Positions 19,101 to 27,670 of a stretch of 64,000 bases of DNA are shown here, one piece after another. Below the pieces are notes generated by a model. That model ran no database searches. It was not told the origin of the DNA and saw only the letters and a program-made list of their open reading frames with translations. The DNA is from Algibacter lectus (GTDB taxonomy: Bacteria; Bacteroidota; Bacteroidia; Flavobacteriales; Flavobacteriaceae). How positions within the stretch are numbered: the first letter of the stretch is position 1; each line of letters begins with the position of its first letter. The position numbers and the translations under genes are program-made. The stretch lies in NCBI RefSeq assembly GCF_900112395.1, contig NZ_FOLN01000001.1, positions 804,422 through 868,421 on the forward strand, in the 5' to 3' direction.

Positions 19101-20270
19101 ATGCTTAAATTTTGAGTTTTTAACATCAATTACATCAATGCCTCCACCATCCATGGAAACCCATAGTTTATCATCACTATCTTCAACTATACCAGTTACA
19201 GAGCCCGTTTGTAAAGAGTTTATATTACTTGTTAAACTTTCTATATTGCCAAACTTATCAAAGAGTTTATCACTTACAGCAACACCGCTGTTGTAATACC
19301 CTAGCCAAATACGCTCTTCCTTATCAAGAAATAAAGACCAAATAGAGTTTGAGCGAATACTATTTTCATCTCTTTTGTGATACAAATATCTTTTTATCAG
19401 CGTTCCGTTGGAGCTAAGATGAAAAAGCCCATCATTCTCAGAACCAATTAATAAGGACTGATCTGGCAACTGAACCATAGCAAGTATGCGCTTATTACTT
19501 ATTTCAAAATTTGAAAATGCCGTAATGGTATCATCTTCTAACTGATATTTAAAAACGCCATTTCCGTAAGTTCCTGCCCATAAATTATTGCTTGAACTAC
19601 ATTTTAATGTTTGTATAGGTAGATTGAAATTAAAATTATTGTTGCTATGTGGTTTTCTAATTTTATTATTGGAATAATCTAATATGCGAAGCCCAACACT
19701 GGTTCCCAAAAACACCGTTTCATTACAAATCTCTATGGCATTTATAGCGGGATATCGATTTCGGTTAATCACTTGAACAACTTCTCGTGTTTCTAAATTC
19801 ATTAAAAACAAACCTAAACCTCGAGTCCCTATTAAAAGATTCCCTCGATTGTCTTCTTTAATACTTAATACTGAAATACCAATCTCATTGGTATTACCAA
19901 CAGGTATTTTTTCAAACTGATCTAAATCTCTATTGTATAGATTTAAACCATCTTCTGTACCAATCCATAGTCGATTTTCTCTATCTAAATACGACGAAAA
20001 AACAAGATTGCTTCGTAATGACGTAGAGTCTTCAACTTTAAATTTATATGACGTATAATCTATACCATCAAACTTATAAAGCCCAGAGCCATTGGTGCAA
20101 ATCCACATAAACCCATGATGATCTTGGGTGATAGAATAAATACCTACCTTAGAAATTCCTTCCCTGATATTAACAAAACTAAAATCTTGAGTAGGTGTTT
20201 GTGCCCAAAAATTTAGGGACAAGAGAAAGCTGAAAAATATTAAAAGATTAGTGCATCTTTTTAGCTGCAT
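16137..20270 (-). CDS. Hybrid two-component system sensor/AraC-type regulator of the polysaccharide locus
   Basis: 1377 residues carrying a whole signalling system. A signal peptide and two seven-bladed-type periplasmic propellers made of reg_prop repeats (GLYKFDG, NRLWIGTEDGLN, KEDNRGNLLIGT) fill about residues 25-690, followed by a Y_Y_Y domain (about 715-790), one membrane helix (about 797-817), a HisKA domain with H853 in FTNISHEFRTP, a HATPase domain, a receiver with phospho-acceptor D1176 (ILTDVIMPEMDG) and a C-terminal AraC helix-turn-helix (about 1270-1375, KAKQILETGNSNISEVCYKV). In known systems the propeller binds a specific oligosaccharide in the periplasm and the AraC domain activates the linked susCD operon. 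It lies 11 bases after the DUF5060 gene and is probably co-transcribed with it. Confidence 0.97.
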   Translation of the reverse strand: MQLKRCTNLLIFFSFLLSLNFWAQTPTQDFSFVNIREGISKVGIYSITQDHHGFMWICTNGSGLYKFDGIDYTSYKFKVEDSTSLRSNLVFSSYLDRENRLWIGTEDGLNLYNRDLDQFEKIPVGNTNEIGISVLSIKEDNRGNLLIGTRGLGLFLMNLETREVVQVINRNRYPAINAIEICNETVFLGTSVGLRILDYSNNKIRKPHSNNNFNFNLPIQTLKCSSSNNLWAGTYGNGVFKYQLEDDTITAFSNFEISNKRILAMVQLPDQSLLIGSENDGLFHLSSNGTLIKRYLYHKRDENSIRSNSIWSLFLDKEERIWLGYYNSGVAVSDKLFDKFGNIESLTSNINSLQTGSVTGIVEDSDDKLWVSMDGGGIDVIDVKNSKFKHINLSNVKHYSGLTSNYIQTIFIDSKENVWAGSWDNGFYILKKGENKFKNYNVENSNGSLISNAILSITEDQDGIIWIGSFYTGIYAYNPETGVLENYNSGPFESISTTDVRKILVDKDNTIWFGTTAGLFKITKSENGQLQLDSLEEQMSQAPNNQKSANHILSLYQSSNQYIWIGTRGAGLCRYNKETNEFKWYNKITGFLEENVTGIIEDDAGDIWVTGNSGISKLNIETNEVTSYSSNDGLLSDDFNFNATLKDEGGVLYFGNYKGIDYFNPEKLEVNSSVPSLFLTGLKIFNKDVVPNQENSPLTKVITETESLEFNYEQTVFTIEYTGINYTRPEKNQYAYYLEGFEESWNYVGDLQSATYTNLDYGEYTFKLKAANNDGVWNETPLTLKITMLPPWWKTNVAMVCYIALFFMGVYLLNRMTQSRIKEKEAIKNERIQRAQEDQLNEKKIQFFTNISHEFRTPLTLIINPLQDILRDTGLSLPFTVKDKLDVIYRNTDRLYRMINELMDFRKLELDKVNIRASEFNLVSLTKDVVAFFKEEASNRNIYLSMDSDVPDLPIWADASMLEKIIFNILSNAIKVTPDGGAINADILSTDDLVLFPLIDEKEPRKALEIRISDTGPGLEKDQINKIFERFYQIENLNKGYYGSTGIGLEVVQSFIKLHKGKVEVESEVGKGTTFRILLPAGNTHFTKEELAPQVVSESVKKEKFILNSAVETTETDSDAASGTKSSTLLIVEDSVELRKYLKSELKNHYKILVAKNGKEGLKIAKQSIPDIILTDVIMPEMDGFEFCKQIKTDIKTSHIPLLMLTAKTRIDDRMEGIGFGADAYMVKPFDMRLLKLRLAQLITSRKLIFDKYFGDISGKEQAGTTSIDKEFIQKVLSYISENMSDSDLSVEVLASQLNLSRSQLYRKIKSLTGQTVNEFLRKIRIQKAKQILETGNSNISEVCYKVGFSSPSYFTKCFKAHFGILPTDVKVKDDEV

Positions 20271-20281
20271 ATTATTACAAT

Positions 20282-23110
20282 TTATTTAGGACTAAAGTTA
20301 ACATCATTTGTTAGAATAATTCGATCCATTTTTAAACCATCTTCGCGCATAGAGAATGATAAAATAGATTCTCCTTTTTCTAGATCTAAAAATATAGTTT
20401 TTGGCGTTCCACAATGATTTTCAGGTACACGTTGCGCTGACGACCAAGTCCATTTATTTTTACCATTGCACCATTGCATGCGTGCTCCACTTTCTGGCCA
20501 CGTATTGTTTACACCAGCATGAACGCCGTTGTCTTCGGTACCCTTAGAGTAAGCACTTACCCAAACATAATAACGACCAGCTGTATTAACGTTTATTTTA
20601 TATGAAACCAAACCACCAACACCTGGCAAAGGGAAAAAATTATCACCTGTAATTAAAACATCGTCATGCGTAACGCGTGTATCCGGAAAGGCCTCAATAT
20701 ATTTATTAGAGCTTGCGGTTTTACTTTGGTCTGTTTTCTCTTTAGCCGTTTTAACAATCCACGCTCTGTTTGTTCCATTTTTTGAATTATAATGAAAATC
20801 CTCTGCTTCAATTTCTAACACCCCATCTTTTTCTGTAAAAGCAGTTTCAGCTTGTAACATACCGTTAGTTACCATGCCTTCGGGTGTTAAAACTAAACGA
20901 CTCCATCGACCTCTAGACCAGGCTGTTTCATCGTTTTCAGGTATTTGTTTATTTGTAACAGCCTTAGATGCTATTTGGATAATATCATTTTCAGCAATAA
21001 AAATCCTGCCTAAATCATGACGTGCTTCATTAAATGTTTTATCTGTTTCTGGGTTTGTTACCTCACTTATAATACTACCATTTTTTAAAATAAGGTATTC
21101 CGATTCCCCATCATTCTCAGACATAGAAATAAACGTCAAGTTATACAATCCAGATAATCCGCTAAACCTATTACTAGCATAAGCTAACTTAGAGCGTTGG
21201 TCTTTATCTGCAGCGTTTATAGCTAAAACGTTATTGGACTTATCTTTATAATATACCGCGTTGTTATTATCTGTTTCTATCTCAAAATCCGTTAAAGCAT
21301 TTAAGGTTACTACTTCTTTTTTAGTTTCCGAAGTTCCTTTTTTCTTTTTATTTTTTAAGGTTAATAAAGCCACCCAATCTTTTTCTTTATTTGGAGGAAA
21401 ACCAATGTCTACTTTTTGGCCACCTTGTATTTTCTTAATAGTTCCGTTTTGTAATGCTTCGCCTGTTCTTGGGTTATACCATTGTATTTGAAACATTTTT
21501 TTAGAACCAAACAGGTTAATTTTTGTTTCTTTTACCTCTGGTAAATAAATAGCATAGATATCATCATTTTTAGCAAAAACAAAATCGTCTGGATTATCAG
21601 TTAAACCATCGGCCGATTGCATTTCTGTAAAAGGTAAATACTTCTGAAAAAACTCTAAACCATATCTTGTTTGATCCCAAACGGCATCTCTAGAACGCCA
21701 ATCTTCACATTTTAAATCGTTGTGATCAAATTTATACCCAAAATACCACTCTACGCCAGCTCCTCCAGCCATTAAATTTGCCCATAACACTTTGTGTCTA
21801 ATATCATCATGGTCAGGATCGTCCTTATCTGGTTTTGCTCCAGTATCGGCAGGGCCAATTTCATCTTGATTTACAACCCAATTTCTTCCATTTTTTTGAG
21901 ATTGATCTATCCATTTTTTGGTTATGTCATGAATTAAATCAGGTTCGTGTGTTTGAAGTGAAGGACCATCTAAAAACGGATAGCCTAATAATGGATTTAA
22001 AAACAAATCTTGATCTTTTGGTTGAGAGTGTGTATGTAGCACCACTAAACTCTGGTAAGGGTCATGGGTTTTAATATACTTAGCCATGGCTTTTCTATCG
22101 CTATCATTTTGACCTTTTGGAGACCAATGTACAGGTCCATTTTCTTCTCCCAAATTCCATGTTATTGCTAAATGATGAGAAAATCTTGCTATTAACTCTC
22201 GGTAATACAGTTTTCTTTGTACGCCAAGTTCACCAATATCCATTAACAATTCGTTCTCTGTTTCTTGAGTTACAATATGTAGCATTAAACCTAACTTATC
22301 CATGTGATCGAAAACAATTTCCCATTGGTCTAGTTTACTACAATCGAAGCGGTAACGCTCATTCTCGTCTGTCCATGGCCAAACATCTTTTCCGTCTCCT
22401 TGCACATTCATGGTTAAAAAATAAACCGAATTCATGCCTTTTGATGCTAGATAATTTAATGCACCAATAATGTTTTTCCCTTTTCCATTTTGCCACGTTG
22501 GATCTCCATTTTTCCAATCTTTAAAATGCGGTTGGTATCTGTGTTTATCAGGTGTTTGATCGAACTCATAATATCCTAAAAAGTTTTCAGGACTATCCGT
22601 TCCTCCTTTTAAAAATGGTGTATTATTTTCTGCATAGTGCAAATATCTATCGCCCGTATATTGCAATCTTCCTTTTGCTTGTTCATCTGGTTTAGTAATT
22701 TCAAAATCACCTTTTACACCATCAAAAGCCACTGGTTCTCCGGCTTCTTTACTATCATCTATAGCTATATATTTTCCTTTTCTAAAAGACACCTCGTAAG
22801 TCCATGTGCCAACTTCATCTGGAGTAAATCGAACTTGCCAAACCTTTCCTTTCTTAGCGCTTGTTTCGGTAGCATTACCATCTGCAGCATAAAAACCGGG
22901 AACGTTATAAGTCTTCTTTTTATTCTTAAAAACAACATTAAGTCTGTAATTTAAAAATGGATTATCCTCTTGACTTTCACTAAAAGTATCTCCTTTAAAA
23001 TTTAAGGTTATTTTTTGCCATTTTTTTAAGACGCCTTCGACTTTTACATCATTATTTTGCGAAAAAGTTAATTGGGTAATTAAAAAAAACATCACTGTTA
23101 ATGTTCTCAT
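20282..23110 (-). CDS. Secreted DUF5060-type putative glycoside hydrolase with C-terminal binding domain
   Basis: 942 residues from the ATG at 23110, chosen because it begins a proper signal peptide (MRTLTVMFFLITQLTFS, then Q); the ATG at 23179 would add 23 residues unlike a signal. A DUF5060 beta-sandwich (about 20-100: KWQKITLNFKG, GTWTYEVSF) precedes a TIM-barrel-like region (about 160-520) with E322/E323 in AITWNLGEENGP and E417 in NQDEIGPAD, which are spaced like the acid/base and nucleophile of clan-A hydrolases. The C-terminal part resembles a putative collagen- or carbohydrate-binding domain (AGRYYVWVSAYS, ARMQWCNGKNKW). The exact CAZy family and substrate are not recognised. Co-transcription with the regulator suggests it acts in the same pathway. 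Confidence 0.75.
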   Translation of the reverse strand: MRTLTVMFFLITQLTFSQNNDVKVEGVLKKWQKITLNFKGDTFSESQEDNPFLNYRLNVVFKNKKKTYNVPGFYAADGNATETSAKKGKVWQVRFTPDEVGTWTYEVSFRKGKYIAIDDSKEAGEPVAFDGVKGDFEITKPDEQAKGRLQYTGDRYLHYAENNTPFLKGGTDSPENFLGYYEFDQTPDKHRYQPHFKDWKNGDPTWQNGKGKNIIGALNYLASKGMNSVYFLTMNVQGDGKDVWPWTDENERYRFDCSKLDQWEIVFDHMDKLGLMLHIVTQETENELLMDIGELGVQRKLYYRELIARFSHHLAITWNLGEENGPVHWSPKGQNDSDRKAMAKYIKTHDPYQSLVVLHTHSQPKDQDLFLNPLLGYPFLDGPSLQTHEPDLIHDITKKWIDQSQKNGRNWVVNQDEIGPADTGAKPDKDDPDHDDIRHKVLWANLMAGGAGVEWYFGYKFDHNDLKCEDWRSRDAVWDQTRYGLEFFQKYLPFTEMQSADGLTDNPDDFVFAKNDDIYAIYLPEVKETKINLFGSKKMFQIQWYNPRTGEALQNGTIKKIQGGQKVDIGFPPNKEKDWVALLTLKNKKKKGTSETKKEVVTLNALTDFEIETDNNNAVYYKDKSNNVLAINAADKDQRSKLAYASNRFSGLSGLYNLTFISMSENDGESEYLILKNGSIISEVTNPETDKTFNEARHDLGRIFIAENDIIQIASKAVTNKQIPENDETAWSRGRWSRLVLTPEGMVTNGMLQAETAFTEKDGVLEIEAEDFHYNSKNGTNRAWIVKTAKEKTDQSKTASSNKYIEAFPDTRVTHDDVLITGDNFFPLPGVGGLVSYKINVNTAGRYYVWVSAYSKGTEDNGVHAGVNNTWPESGARMQWCNGKNKWTWSSAQRVPENHCGTPKTIFLDLEKGESILSFSMREDGLKMDRIILTNDVNFSPK

Positions 23111-23234
23111 TATATCTAGTTTTGGTTGGTTAATTGGTTGTTTTGCTAAATTTCGGAGAATTAAATTAAAATCCACCAAAATCTACTTTAGTTTTTATTT
23201 ACTCTTTAAAAGTATATATTATTTTTATCACATC

Positions 23235-23891
23235 CTACCCATTACCTTTCTTATAGTCTTCTAAAAATTTAGCCAAACCACTATCTGTTAAAGGGTGTTT
23301 TAATAAACCTGTTATAGATGATAGTGGTCCCGTCATCACATCAGAGCCAATTTTAGCACAATTAATAACATGCATAGTATTTCTAACAGATGCTGATAAA
23401 ATTTGTGTTTCAAAATTATAGTTATCATACACATGTCTAATTTCTTTTACTAAGTGTAAACCATCTGTAGAAATATCATCTAAACGCCCTAAAAAAGGCG
23501 ACACATAGGTTGCTCCTGCTTTGGCTGCTAATAAGGCCTGCCCAACTGAAAACACCAAAGTAACATTGGTTCTAATCCCTTTATCCGAAAAATATTTACA
23601 AGCTTTTACGCCATTAGCAATCATCGGTAGTTTTACTACAATTTGTGGATGCAACGCGGCTAAAGCTTCTCCCTCTTTTATCATACCTTCATAATCGGTA
23701 GAAATTACTTCGGCACTTACATCACCTTCAACTAACTCACATATTTTTTTATAATGTGCCAAAATTGCATCGCTTCCTGTAACACCTTCCTTCGCCATTA
23801 ACGATGGGTTTGTTGTAACGCCATCTAAAACACCCAAAGCTTGAGCTTCTGCAATATCACTTAAATTTGCTGTATCAATAAAAAATTTCAT
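23235..23891 (-). CDS. Transaldolase / fructose-6-phosphate aldolase-like protein (small transaldolase subfamily)
   Basis: 218 residues, the length of the short transaldolase/FSA subfamily. The N-terminus [13 protein letters not shown], the [13 protein letters not shown] motif and the Schiff-base lysine K87 in IVVKLPM are characteristic. Cytoplasmic; it either moves a dihydroxyacetone unit in the non-oxidative pentose phosphate pathway or splits fructose-6-phosphate. Next to a xylan locus, a transaldolase role in pentose breakdown fits well. It lies 124 bases upstream of the DUF5060 gene on the same strand. Confidence 0.9.
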   Translation of the reverse strand: MKFFIDTANLSDIAEAQALGVLDGVTTNPSLMAKEGVTGSDAILAHYKKICELVEGDVSAEVISTDYEGMIKEGEALAALHPQIVVKLPMIANGVKACKYFSDKGIRTNVTLVFSVGQALLAAKAGATYVSPFLGRLDDISTDGLHLVKEIRHVYDNYNFETQILSASVRNTMHVINCAKIGSDVMTGPLSSITGLLKHPLTDSGLAKFLEDYKKGNG

Positions 23892-24363
23892 AATTTACTT
23901 TCTTAATTTTATCGTTAAGTTTTTACTATTTAATTTTCGTTTATCTGAAATAAATTAAATTCTCACTTAAATCGAAAATTCATACTCAAATCTACATACA
24001 GAAAAGTCGACCCCATATTACAAATCAATCATTCTATGAAACAAATGATGCGAATTGCTCCATAATTCACATCTATAGAAACAGTTATTGCTAGATAGTA
24101 TTAAAACTAAAAGAGAACTTTTCGTTTTTCAACTTTAAAATTTTTGAAGAAAAAAGGTAAAGCACATGGTCGATTAAAGATCAATATCGCCCATTAAACC
24201 TCATAAATACAGAAGTAAATTGCTCTTAAAAACCACCTTAAATTTCACAGTTTATCCTCATTAAAAAGTACTCAAAAATTTAATAAAAATTTATCTAAAA
24301 AATTGACCTTTATATTCTTTTTGTGTATAAATTAGATACGCAATTAATAAATCTAACAATGCT
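23892..24363. other. Divergent intergenic region between the aldolase and the PLP-enzyme operon
   Basis: No gene was seen in these 472 AT-rich bases. A minus-strand TAGATTTG (23987-23994) matches the TAnnTTTG -7 box and overlaps TACTCAAA (23983-23990); a second TACTCAAA lies at 24269-24276. Near the plus-strand gene there is only a weak promoter candidate, a TTG at about 24302 followed 20 bases later by TATAAATTAG. Confidence 0.5.
23983..23994 (-). promoter_or_regulatory. Putative -7 box of the transaldolase gene, overlapping TACTCAAA
   Basis: Minus-strand TAGATTTG fits TAnnTTTG exactly. The surrounding ATACTCAAAT is also found at the promoter-like site near 4950 ahead of the CBM lipoprotein, so the two genes may share control. 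Confidence 0.4.
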
Positions 24364-25425
24364 ATGTTATTAAGAGATGGCGTAAAAAATGCAGAGATAA
24401 AGGTCTCTTCGGAAACTCGAAAACTGAGTGATTTTGTAAAAGATAAAACGAAATCACTAATCGATAGATTGGAGTATTTTGAAGATATTATAAATATTGA
24501 AGTTGGAGATACCGGATTAAATAGAGCAAAAGCCTTAGAACGCGAATTCGATATTCGCCAACTATATATTAAATATGAAGGTGACAACCCAACCGGTACG
24601 CAAAAAGACCGCATTGCCTTTGCACAGGTGTATGATGCTTTGCGTCGCGATTACGATACTATTTCTCTAGCAACCTGTGGTAATTATGGCGTAGCTGTAG
24701 CATTGGCAGCAAATTTAGCGGGCTTAAAATGTAAAGTGTTTATTCCTGAAAGTTACCATACCGAGCGTATTAAGGAAATGGAAATACTTAACGCGGAAAT
24801 TATTAAATTGGAAGGCAGCTATGAAGATGTTGTAAAATCTAGCACAGATTATGCTTTTGAGTATGGTTGGTACGATGCCAATCCAGGCGGAGCCAATACA
24901 CCTTTACAAATTACGGCTTATGCACAAATAGCTTACGAAATCGTGGAAGATCTAGGTGATGCCCCAAAATATTGCGCTGCACCAGTTTCTAACGGCACTT
25001 TATTTGCTGGAATTTATAGAGGTTTTGTTACGCTTTACAAGCGTGGTAAAACATCGCGTATACCAAAAATGATAGCAGCCTCATCCTCACATAAAAACCC
25101 AATTGTGAGTTCTTTTAAAAAAGGATTAAGCTCTTGTGAAGATTTAGACCCCAAGGCTATAAAAGAAACTATATATAACGAACCGCTTATAAATTGGCAT
25201 AGTTTTGATGGAGATGAAGCTTTATTTGCATTAAAAGAATCTGAAGGAGATGCTTTTAACGTAAGTGACAAAAAAATGAAAGAGATGGCTACTTTTCTTC
25301 TTAAAAAAGAGGGTTTAAAAATATTACCAGCCTCAACTGCAGGACTTATTGGATTGCTAGAACTCGATGAAAAACTAAATTTTGAACCAGACCGTTTTGT
25401 GGCAGTCTTAACGGCAAAAAACTAA
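24364..25425 (+). CDS. Threonine-synthase-like pyridoxal-phosphate-dependent enzyme
   Basis: 353 residues of PLP fold type II. K81 in NPTGTQKDRIAF is the cofactor lysine; the CGNYGVAVALAANLAG block is the substrate loop and GLIGLLEL lies near the C-terminus. It is related to threonine synthase and threonine dehydratase but shorter than ordinary threonine synthase. It opens a three-gene operon with a DgcN-like protein (42 bases downstream) and an enolase-superfamily epimerase, so it probably uses an amino acid or peptide-derived product made or consumed by these enzymes rather than serving threonine biosynthesis. The true substrate is unknown. Confidence 0.7.
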   Translation: MLLRDGVKNAEIKVSSETRKLSDFVKDKTKSLIDRLEYFEDIINIEVGDTGLNRAKALEREFDIRQLYIKYEGDNPTGTQKDRIAFAQVYDALRRDYDTISLATCGNYGVAVALAANLAGLKCKVFIPESYHTERIKEMEILNAEIIKLEGSYEDVVKSSTDYAFEYGWYDANPGGANTPLQITAYAQIAYEIVEDLGDAPKYCAAPVSNGTLFAGIYRGFVTLYKRGKTSRIPKMIAASSSHKNPIVSSFKKGLSSCEDLDPKAIKETIYNEPLINWHSFDGDEALFALKESEGDAFNVSDKKMKEMATFLLKKEGLKILPASTAGLIGLLELDEKLNFEPDRFVAVLTAKN

Positions 25426-25467
25426 TAAATACGCTTAATTAAGCATATTTTAAAAACTAAATTAAAG

Positions 25468-26538
25468 ATGAAAAAGAAAATAGACGGACGCGCACTTGTA
25501 TATTGTGAAGGCGCATTTAATACACCTAATGGTAAAACTGCTCACGGTTTAGTCCGTTTTACCGAACGTTACGAAATAGTTGGCGTTATTGATAGCAAAT
25601 ATGAAGGCCAAGATGCAGGTAAAACATTAGACGGCAAAAAAAATGGCATTATAATTTTTAAAGATTTAACTTCTGCTATTAAAGAATTAAAAAACTCTGG
25701 TGCTTTACCTAAAACCTTGGTTATAGGCCTAGCTCCCGATGGAGGAAGATTACCGCAAGAAGCTAAAGCTACCATAAAACAAGCGCTTACTTTGGGTTGG
25801 AACGTAGATAGTGGTTTACACGATTTTTTGACAAACGATGAAGAGCTAGTAAACATTGCTAAAGAAAACGGGTGTCGCATTCGTGATGTACGCAAAACCC
25901 CAGATCGCGATACTCTACATTTTTTCTCCGGAGACATTGAAAAAGTAGACTGTTTAAAACTTGCCGTTTTAGGGACAGATTCTGCTATTGGCAAACGTAC
26001 CACAGCATGGTTAATTGTTCAAGGTTTACGTAAAGCAAGCCGCAGTGCAGAAATGATTGGTACTGGGCAAACTGCTTGGATGCAAGGTGCAAAATACAGC
26101 ATGATTATGGATAGCTGTATTAACGATTTTGTTTCTGGCGAAATAGAACACGCCGTTGTTAGCGCTTACAAAAATGAAAAACCAGATGTTATTGTAATCG
26201 AAGGTCAAGGTAGTTTAATGAACCCTGCTTATCCTGGTGGTTTCGAAATTTTGGCTGCTGGACGTCCAGATTATGTTATCTTACAACATGCACCTACACG
26301 TAAAGAATACGATGGTTTTCCTGGCTATAAATTGCATACATTAAAAAAACAAATTCAAGCTATTGAAACTATTTCTGGTGTAAAAGTATTGGCCATAACT
26401 GTAAACCATGAAGGTATGACGGCTGATGAAATTACCCCAGCATGCCAAGCCATCACTAAACAAACAGGTTTACCTGCATTTGATGTTTTAGCACATGGCA
26501 CAGACGAATTAATAGAATTGTTAGATTCTAAACTGTAA
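25468..26538 (+). CDS. dgcN: DUF1611 protein, DgcN-like N-acyltransferase
   Basis: 356 residues matching the DUF1611 family. An N-terminal Rossmann-like part (ALVYCEGAFNTPNGKTAHGLVRF) is followed by a P-loop-like segment GTDSAIGKRTTAWL at about residues 169-182 and VIVIEGQGSLMNPAYPGG. In marine bacteria DgcN acts with DgcA in D-glutamate catabolism by N-acetylating D-glutamate; that function is transferred here from the gene pair, not shown by a motif. The gene overlaps the stop/start (TAATG) with the next gene, supporting paired action. Confidence 0.75.
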   Translation: MKKKIDGRALVYCEGAFNTPNGKTAHGLVRFTERYEIVGVIDSKYEGQDAGKTLDGKKNGIIIFKDLTSAIKELKNSGALPKTLVIGLAPDGGRLPQEAKATIKQALTLGWNVDSGLHDFLTNDEELVNIAKENGCRIRDVRKTPDRDTLHFFSGDIEKVDCLKLAVLGTDSAIGKRTTAWLIVQGLRKASRSAEMIGTGQTAWMQGAKYSMIMDSCINDFVSGEIEHAVVSAYKNEKPDVIVIEGQGSLMNPAYPGGFEILAAGRPDYVILQHAPTRKEYDGFPGYKLHTLKKQIQAIETISGVKVLAITVNHEGMTADEITPACQAITKQTGLPAFDVLAHGTDELIELLDSKL

Positions 26539-27599
26539 TGAAAATAACCAATGTATCATATGAGCGTCTAGATTTAAAGCTCTCAGAGCCTTATACTATC
26601 GCTTACGAAACCATATCGAAAGCTGTAAATTTCATTCTTAAAATTGAAACAGATACACTAGCTATTGGTTATGGTTGTGCGGCACCAGACGCTGTGGTTA
26701 CAGGAGAATCTCCTCAAGAAGTTGAGCAAGACATTAAAGATATTATCATTCCTTTTTTAAAAGGAAAAAACAGCTTTATGAGTACCGAGATTCTGCATGA
26801 TTTAAAACCACTTCTAAAACGAAAATCATCAGCCTTGGCTATGGTAGACATGGCTTTACTGGATTTAGTTGCTAGAAAAATCGATACCCCTTTATATCAA
26901 TTTTTAGGAGGTTATCGTCATAGCATTCCAACAAGTATTACATTAGGTATTCTTCCTATTGAAGATACCTTGCGCATTGCCGGAGATTATGTAAAAGAAG
27001 GTTTTTTTATTCTGAAAATTAAAGGCGGACTTTCCGTAGAAGAAGATATAGAAAAAATGATACGCTTGCGTGATATGTTCCCAAGTACACAATTGCGCTT
27101 CGATGGAAACCAAGGTTATACTGTAAAAGAAGCCATTGCATTTTTTGAAGGGACTAAAAAAGTAGGTATCGAAATTTTTGAACAGCCAACCAAAGAAGGT
27201 ATGGACGAACTTCTTGGCCAAGTAACCAAAAATACTGGTATTCCCGTTATGGCAGATGAAAGTGTAAAAACCCTAAAAGACACGTTTCGTTTAGCTCAAA
27301 ATGAACGTGTAGACATGGTGAATATAAAACTGATGAAAGTTGGTGGTATTCGCGAAGCCATGCATATTAACTCGGTGTCTCAATCTGCGGGCTTAGAAGC
27401 TATGGTAGGTTGTATAGACGAGTGTAGATTAGGTATTTCGGCAGGATTGCACTTTGCACTTTCTAGACAAAATATAAAGTTTGCCGATCTAGATGGGCAT
27501 TTAGATATGATTGCTGATCCTTTTAAAGGCTTATTTAAGCTAGACAAAGGTATTTTATACCCAAGTAAAGCAGCCGGATTAGGACGAATTAAAGACTAA
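26538..27599 (+). CDS. dgcA: Enolase-superfamily epimerase (DgcA-like / L-Ala-D/L-Glu epimerase type)
   Basis: 353 residues of the muconate-lactonizing/dipeptide-epimerase subgroup. The catalytic lysine pair K160/K162 (FILKIKGG), metal ligands D189 (RFDGNQG), E215 (IFEQP) and D240 (MADES) and the opposite-face lysine K264 (VNIKLMKVGG) are all present, so it should be active. It could racemise N-acetyl-glutamate as DgcA does, or epimerise the L-Ala-D/L-Glu dipeptide from peptidoglycan recycling; the adjacent DgcN-like gene favours the first. Its start overlaps the dgcN stop by one base, and a two-way terminator follows. Confidence 0.85.
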   Translation: MKITNVSYERLDLKLSEPYTIAYETISKAVNFILKIETDTLAIGYGCAAPDAVVTGESPQEVEQDIKDIIIPFLKGKNSFMSTEILHDLKPLLKRKSSALAMVDMALLDLVARKIDTPLYQFLGGYRHSIPTSITLGILPIEDTLRIAGDYVKEGFFILKIKGGLSVEEDIEKMIRLRDMFPSTQLRFDGNQGYTVKEAIAFFEGTKKVGIEIFEQPTKEGMDELLGQVTKNTGIPVMADESVKTLKDTFRLAQNERVDMVNIKLMKVGGIREAMHINSVSQSAGLEAMVGCIDECRLGISAGLHFALSRQNIKFADLDGHLDMIADPFKGLFKLDKGILYPSKAAGLGRIKD

Positions 27600-27603
27600 A
27601 ATA

Positions 27604-27650
27604 AAAAAGTGATAATTAAAGAAAATATCTTCCTTTAATTATCACTTTTT
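27604..27650. terminator. Two-way terminator between dgcA and nrdJ
   Basis: An 18-bp perfect stem, with arms at 27604-27621 and 27633-27650 (core AAGTGATAATTAAAG), flanked by A runs on one side and T runs on the other. It can stop both converging genes. Confidence 0.85.
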
Positions 27651-27670
27651 TTATGCCTATTATTTTATGG

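Noticed and set aside
25433..25444. GCTTAATTAAGC palindrome between the PLP gene and dgcN
   Set aside because: Too short and AT-rich to be a convincing terminator or operator; the flanking genes look co-transcribed.
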